Origin: Paraspadella gotoi
Lineage: Eukaryota; Chaetognatha
NCBI GenBank assembly: GCA_051294375.1
Contig: CM119271.1
Location: forward strand, 3,682,610 to 3,746,609
Reading direction: 5' to 3'
DNA: 64,000 nucleotides
Every line of letters begins with the position of its first letter. Position 1 is the stretch's first letter. A model generated the notes under the pieces. That model did not search any database and was not told where the DNA came from. It worked only from the letters and a program-made list of their open reading frames with translations. Below, piece after piece: positions 58,965 through 64,000 of the stretch. The translations under genes and the position numbers were made by a program.

Positions 58965-59060
58965 CGCTGCGTGACGCGACGTTACGCGGCGTCACACGGC
59001 GCGCGAACGGAAGCGAAATCGGGTTGGTTTGACGTCACGGATCGACGACGCGGTCTCTTT
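58965..59060. promoter_or_regulatory. CpG-rich patch with palindromic CRE (TGACGTCA)
   Basis: TGACGTCA at 59030-59037 is the full CREB/ATF palindrome. Several ACGCGAC/GTGACGC phrases lie just before it (58967-59003). Confidence 0.4.
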
Positions 59061-59299
59061 GACTTTCGCGGAAAAAAAAAAAATAGTCGTTGGCGATGTC
59101 GTCTGATGTCGTTTGAGAGGCGTTGCAGTGACTTTCGTTATGATATCTTTTTCAATTGCAAGCGTCGTTGTCGTTGTTATGATTTATTCGTCACGTGTCA
59201 AACCAAACGGAATAAATTTTATCCCGAAGCAGATGTCATCGATGTCGTCGTCGTCGTCGTCGTCGTTTTCCCGAGTGCGATCCCCTGCCTTTGCTGAAT

Positions 59300-61020
59300 C
59301 AACACTCAACCGTGTGAAGTTGAATTTGATTTAGATTTTTTCCGGAAATAGTAAATGTTTTCGTGCTGTTCAATAGATGGGAATTTTTGTCCATCAAGAT
59401 ATATCGAGTTAGTTTTTTTATGATATGTGCTTTGAAAATCAAATGTGACGTTCGTTTAAGATTATTTTCGCATATTTTTTCACATGAAAAAAAGATAATA
59501 TAGATAGGAGTCTACGTCGTTCTTAGAGATCAAGGAAGACTTTTTCAATGGAGATTTTCGTTCAAATCTGACTACCAAACAATATAAACGCTCCTGGTAA
59601 AAATTCTGGTAAAATATCGATGTAAAAACACTTAATTCCGATACTGTTGCATCTGAAGGGGTCGCATTTTTTTTCTCTTGTCAAATCATCATCTTGATAT
59701 CAAACAAGCCAGAACAAATAGACTGCTTCTGGATGGAAAAATTTTCCATCTCTGATTTTATATAGAAATGAAAGGGATTTTTTTCCTTGAAAACGATATA
59801 AACGTGACTGAGGTATGTTCCTGTTCAACAAATGAGGTCCAATTTTGGAATCCTTTGGCAAAGTGTCTGAAGGGCTTTCAAAATTTTTCTTTACATTTTA
59901 TTAGGTTATTTTGATATGATACGATCATGGTAAAGTGAATTAGTGCATTTTGGTGAAATTTTTATTTAAAGTAAAAGTAAAAGAGGAGCTAACGATCGGA
60001 ATTCTAAGAGTTTTCAACCAGGAGTCAGATTCGGGAAAAATCTTCTATGGCAAGAATCTTCCAAAGAAGGGGTGAATTTTCCAAAGATTTTGGTTAATAT
60101 TTTCTATATTCATAATCGGATTTTTTTGAAACTTAATATTAACAATATTGCCATCATTCTACCTTGCCCGGTATAAGAATATATTAAAAAAACCTCGGGC
60201 TTTGTTCGTCAGAGCTTAGTCCTAATATAGATAATTAACTTAAAAAAGATATTCTTTTTAAATCCATCTTTCCGTATATGACGCCATAGTCGCATTGACC
60301 CAATTAATTTCTCCTCAACCCGGTTGCCAGTATTTGACAGGCACCGACCCGGCTCGAATCTCTTTCAGTATCTAACTGGCATTGGCCCCAGTTGGACTTT
60401 TCTCTTCTGCTCCTATAAAAGCTCCTCGAAAAGGCTCTCGGGTCAAATTTTGACCCTGAAGGAAAAAGGGGTAAGGGGCGGGGGCATTTCGAGGTTCGGT
60501 TTTTGACGTACCGAGGTATATAAAAAGTTTAAATAAATAATTTATTTTTGAATTAGTTCCTGGATTTGATATTATTTTTACAGATTCAGTTATCAGTAGG
60601 TTCAGACAATTCTAAATTGGGGGAAAAAAATAAACAATAAGGTTCTTCCCAGATGCCGTTCAAACTTGAATTATTCCCCGATTATGAAGCCATATTTTTT
60701 TTCAACGGACGCGCCATTAATTTGCCCTTTTTCGCTATTAAGCGGTCGTATCGCTCAACTTCAGTTGAAAATTATGTCGCTAATTAACATAAATTAGGTA
60801 CTCATAAATCCGCCCTTTTTTTTTCATAAATATTTAATGACTTTTCCGGTAAAATATATGAAAAATCAAGTTATGCATATATATAATGTATATATAAATA
60901 AAAAAATTGTATAACGTGACGTGAAAATGTTTACACAGAATATTGTACATTGAAGTTAAATACGTATAAAGCTGGAGGGCTCGAGGGTCCCGGATGTAAT
61001 TGGGCTCAATGAATTCGCGA
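59300..61020. other. AT-rich non-coding stretch
   Basis: No gene recognised. A perfect short hairpin GGGTCAAATTTTGACCC lies near 60439-60455. An ATG at 61031 opens MKNRQSLLFIVASSTVGSGG, which looks like a signal peptide, but the frame runs into a GA repeat within 35 codons, so it is noted and not called. Confidence 0.4.
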
Positions 61021-61267
61021 TTCGGTGGGAATGAAGAATCGTCAGTCGTTGCTTTTCATCGTTGCCTCCTCGACTGTCGGTTCTGGCGGCAAATGGTCGA
61101 CAAAGAACAGCAATTTCCGGCACTTGCAGAGGAAAGATAGAGAGGGAATGAGAGAGAGAGAGACAGAGAGAGAGGGAGAGACGGAGAGTGACAGACTCGT
61201 TATAAAGTAAAAAAACTATAAAAGAGAAAAACAGAAAGATTATTAATTTTAACTTTTTTTAACTCAC

Positions 61268-61397
61268 GAATTCACAGGTTGTACCGTAGCCACTTATTGA
61301 AACATAAAACGAACGTGTTGCTCCGATAGCTACGACGACGCTACCGATGCTGGGATATCGCCTGGGGGGGCCGAACGTCTGGTAGCCGTGACCGAGA
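61268..61397 (-). CDS. Splice-bounded internal exon, 130 bp, family unknown
   Basis: A roughly 150-bp pyrimidine-rich stretch ending CTCGTTCTTCCAG makes a strong acceptor before 61397. The donor GAATTC|GTGAGT follows 61268. Of the three frames only one is open throughout: after one base completing the previous codon it reads LGHGYQTFGPPRRYPSIG, then SVVVAIGATRSFYVSISGYG, then TTCEF, and it ends in phase 0. Composition is ordinary and Gly/Val/Ser-rich with no repeats. I do not recognise the family. The middle part could be a membrane span or a beta-rich fold. Neighbouring exons were not found. Confidence 0.5.
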
Positions 61398-61399
61398 CT

Positions 61400-62590
<1,191 letters not shown>

Positions 62591-62594
62591 CTTT

Positions 62595-62595
<1 letters not shown>

Positions 62596-62629
<34 letters not shown>

Positions 62630-62630
62630 T
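62596..62630. repeat. (TCG)n microsatellite
   Basis: About 11 uninterrupted TCG units. Confidence 0.97.
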
Positions 62631-62865
62631 TCCCAAGCCTCTCGTCGTTAAAACGATTAAAAACAACGAAAAAATTCACGATTTTCTTTCATTAGTTTTT
62701 TTTTTATTAGATTTTTTTGTGTAGATTGGTTTATTCGATTTTTTTTATCCATTGATAATCCATAATTTGTTCATTAAATTATTCAAAGTTGATTTATGCG
62801 AAAATTGCGAAGGAAAGCGAAATATCCATATCGAAAAGAAGGCGGAATTCTTATTTGACGTCTCT

Positions 62866-62867
<2 letters not shown>

Positions 62868-62949
<82 letters not shown>
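62868..62949. repeat. (CT)n microsatellite
   Basis: About 40 uninterrupted CT units. Confidence 0.98.
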
Positions 62950-62951
<2 letters not shown>

Positions 62952-63091
62952 GTTCATTTCTCTTTCGGATCGATTTGATTCGTATTCCAAAGCACGAATT
63001 TTGTCAGCGTCGTATGTAGACAATCGGTTAATCCATTAGATATTCCATTTCTTTGATAATACTCGTAGAGAGAGAAGAAAGAAAGAAAGAA

Positions 63092-63092
63092 A

Positions 63093-63167
<75 letters not shown>

Positions 63168-63176
63168 AAGGAGAGA
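63092..63176. repeat. (GA)n microsatellite
   Basis: GA run with two or three single-base interruptions. Confidence 0.95.
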
Positions 63177-63373
63177 CGATGAAATCTGAAATTTGAGTAA
63201 AGGTTGAGCGATGTAAGGTTTTTATCAATGCGAGGGCGACGACGACGATGACGACGACGACGGCGACGAAAACCACAGAGTTGAAGAGACGATTAGAAGG
63301 AAAAGAAGAGAAGGAATAGAAATCCGAGAAATAATTTTGTTTAGCCAAAATGACGAAAAGTCATTTTTTTTTA

Positions 63374-63407
63374 GAGAGAGAGAGAGAAGAGAGAGAGAGG
63401 AGAAGAG

Positions 63408-63450
<43 letters not shown>

Positions 63451-63520
63451 CCTGGGTGATAACGGCGAATAGAGAGAGAGTACAGAGAGAGAGAGAGGGA
63501 GAGAGAGACAGAGAGAGACC
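63374..63520. repeat. (GA)n tract in two blocks
   Basis: GA blocks separated by a unique 20-base segment near 63451-63471. Confidence 0.93.
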
Positions 63521-63539
63521 CGCGCGCCCGAGCACAACG

Positions 63540-63735
63540 CACGCGACTCATGTCGCTCTCGCGCTCTCACCCCCCGCGACGTCGTGGGGCCGAAGCCAAA
63601 CCTACCAATCGGAAGCCTAGGCGACGAAGCTGATCGGACCAATCACAAGTCGAGGCGACGGAGCCGATCAGAACCAATCAAAGGCCGAGGCGGCAAACCA
63701 ATGGAAACGCTTCAGAACGGACGACCGCGGGAGCG
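63540..63735. promoter_or_regulatory. CpG-rich array of four CCAAT boxes
   Basis: CCAAT pentamers lie at 63605-63609, 63639-63643, 63674-63678 and 63698-63702, all on the plus strand, spaced 34, 35 and 24 bp. The first three belong to a diverged tandem unit of about 35 bp (GAGGCGACGGAGCCGATCAG-ACCAATCA). Roughly 3-turn spacing of NF-Y-type boxes in CpG-rich DNA is typical of animal promoters. The gene it would serve lies outside the window or is unrecognised. Confidence 0.5.
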
Positions 63736-63755
63736 ACGAGAAGACGAAAACCGGG

Positions 63756-63760
63756 GCCCG

Positions 63761-63832
<72 letters not shown>
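63756..63832. repeat. (GA)n microsatellite
   Basis: GA run with two interruptions. Confidence 0.95.
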
Positions 63833-63838
<6 letters not shown>

Positions 63839-63928
63839 AAAAAAATTAAAAGAAAAAGAAGAAAAAAATTAAACCGCAAAAAGAAAGAAGAAAAATGGAG
63901 AAAGGAAGCCGTCAAGAAAGGGAACGCT

Positions 63929-63967
63929 CTTCTCTCTCTCTCTCTCTCTCTCCTCTCTCTTCTCTCT

Positions 63968-64000
<33 letters not shown>
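63929..64000. repeat. (CT)n tract running off the window
   Basis: CT run, interrupted by CTTCTC, continuing to the last base. Confidence 0.95.

Overview
This window looks like nuclear DNA from an invertebrate animal, in a draft assembly built partly from long reads. The reasons are GT-AG splice signals, isolated short exons in large non-coding spaces, tRNA-derived SINE-like repeats, very abundant (AG)n/(CT)n and trinucleotide microsatellites, ten N gaps, and no operons or bacterial-type genes. The exact phylum cannot be read from the sequence. Most long open frames in this DNA are artefacts: Leu/Ser-rich or Arg/Glu-rich frames over (CT)n/(GA)n tracts, frames running through Ns, and frames opened by GTG or TTG rather than ATG.

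The best protein-coding locus is a minus-strand, CpG-rich block at about 17.7-19.4 kb. It encodes a NALF/FAM155 (NLF-1/Mid1)-type auxiliary subunit of the NALCN sodium-leak channel. A KW-led hydrophobic anchor is followed by a low-complexity linker and the cysteine-rich ectodomain, and the block ends at a GTAAGT donor. Coding-like sequence with a second strong transmembrane segment lies just upstream in a shifted frame. A second recognisable locus, on the minus strand at 35.1-37.7 kb, is a broken acyltransferase of the condensation/alcohol-acetyltransferase superfamily with its HHxxxDG motif intact. Weaker splice-supported exon candidates lie at 41.68, 43.6, 57.8 and 61.3 kb. Another lies at 30.05 kb, with a copy at 54.35 kb.

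Layout. 1-7.5 kb: gap-ridden non-coding sequence. 7.5-10.55 kb: about 43 copies of a 71-bp minisatellite. 10.6-17.5 kb: microsatellites, a SINE, AT-rich repeats and fragments of a foldback element. 17.7-19.4 kb: the NALF locus. 19.5-23.1 kb: a TAGA-type satellite plus a roughly 700-bp foldback element. 23.1-30.3 kb: a noisier re-reading of 19.5-23.1 kb, then a purine tract and a CCAAT/CpG promoter-like block. 30.3-35 kb: AT-rich repeats and a second SINE. 35.1-37.7 kb: the acyltransferase relic. 38-47.4 kb: mostly non-coding, with splice-site-like tandem repeats and an 80-bp tandem array. 47.4-54.65 kb: a second copy of 23.1-30.3 kb, whose first 4,254 bases appear identical. 55-57.3 kb: nothing clear. 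57.6-59.3 kb: a CpG/E-box/ETS/CRE promoter-like zone. 59.3-64 kb: one good exon, long microsatellites and a CCAAT-box array.

Two points dominate interpretation. First, the block at 23.1-30.3 kb recurs at 47.4-54.65 kb. Both copies start directly after a 25-N gap and the first 4,254 bases match, which points to duplicated gap-filling rather than biology. Second, indel noise in these and other segments breaks reading frames, so frameshifts should not be taken as pseudogenisation without read support. I found no CRISPR array, rRNA, convincing standalone tRNA, viral gene or toxin gene.
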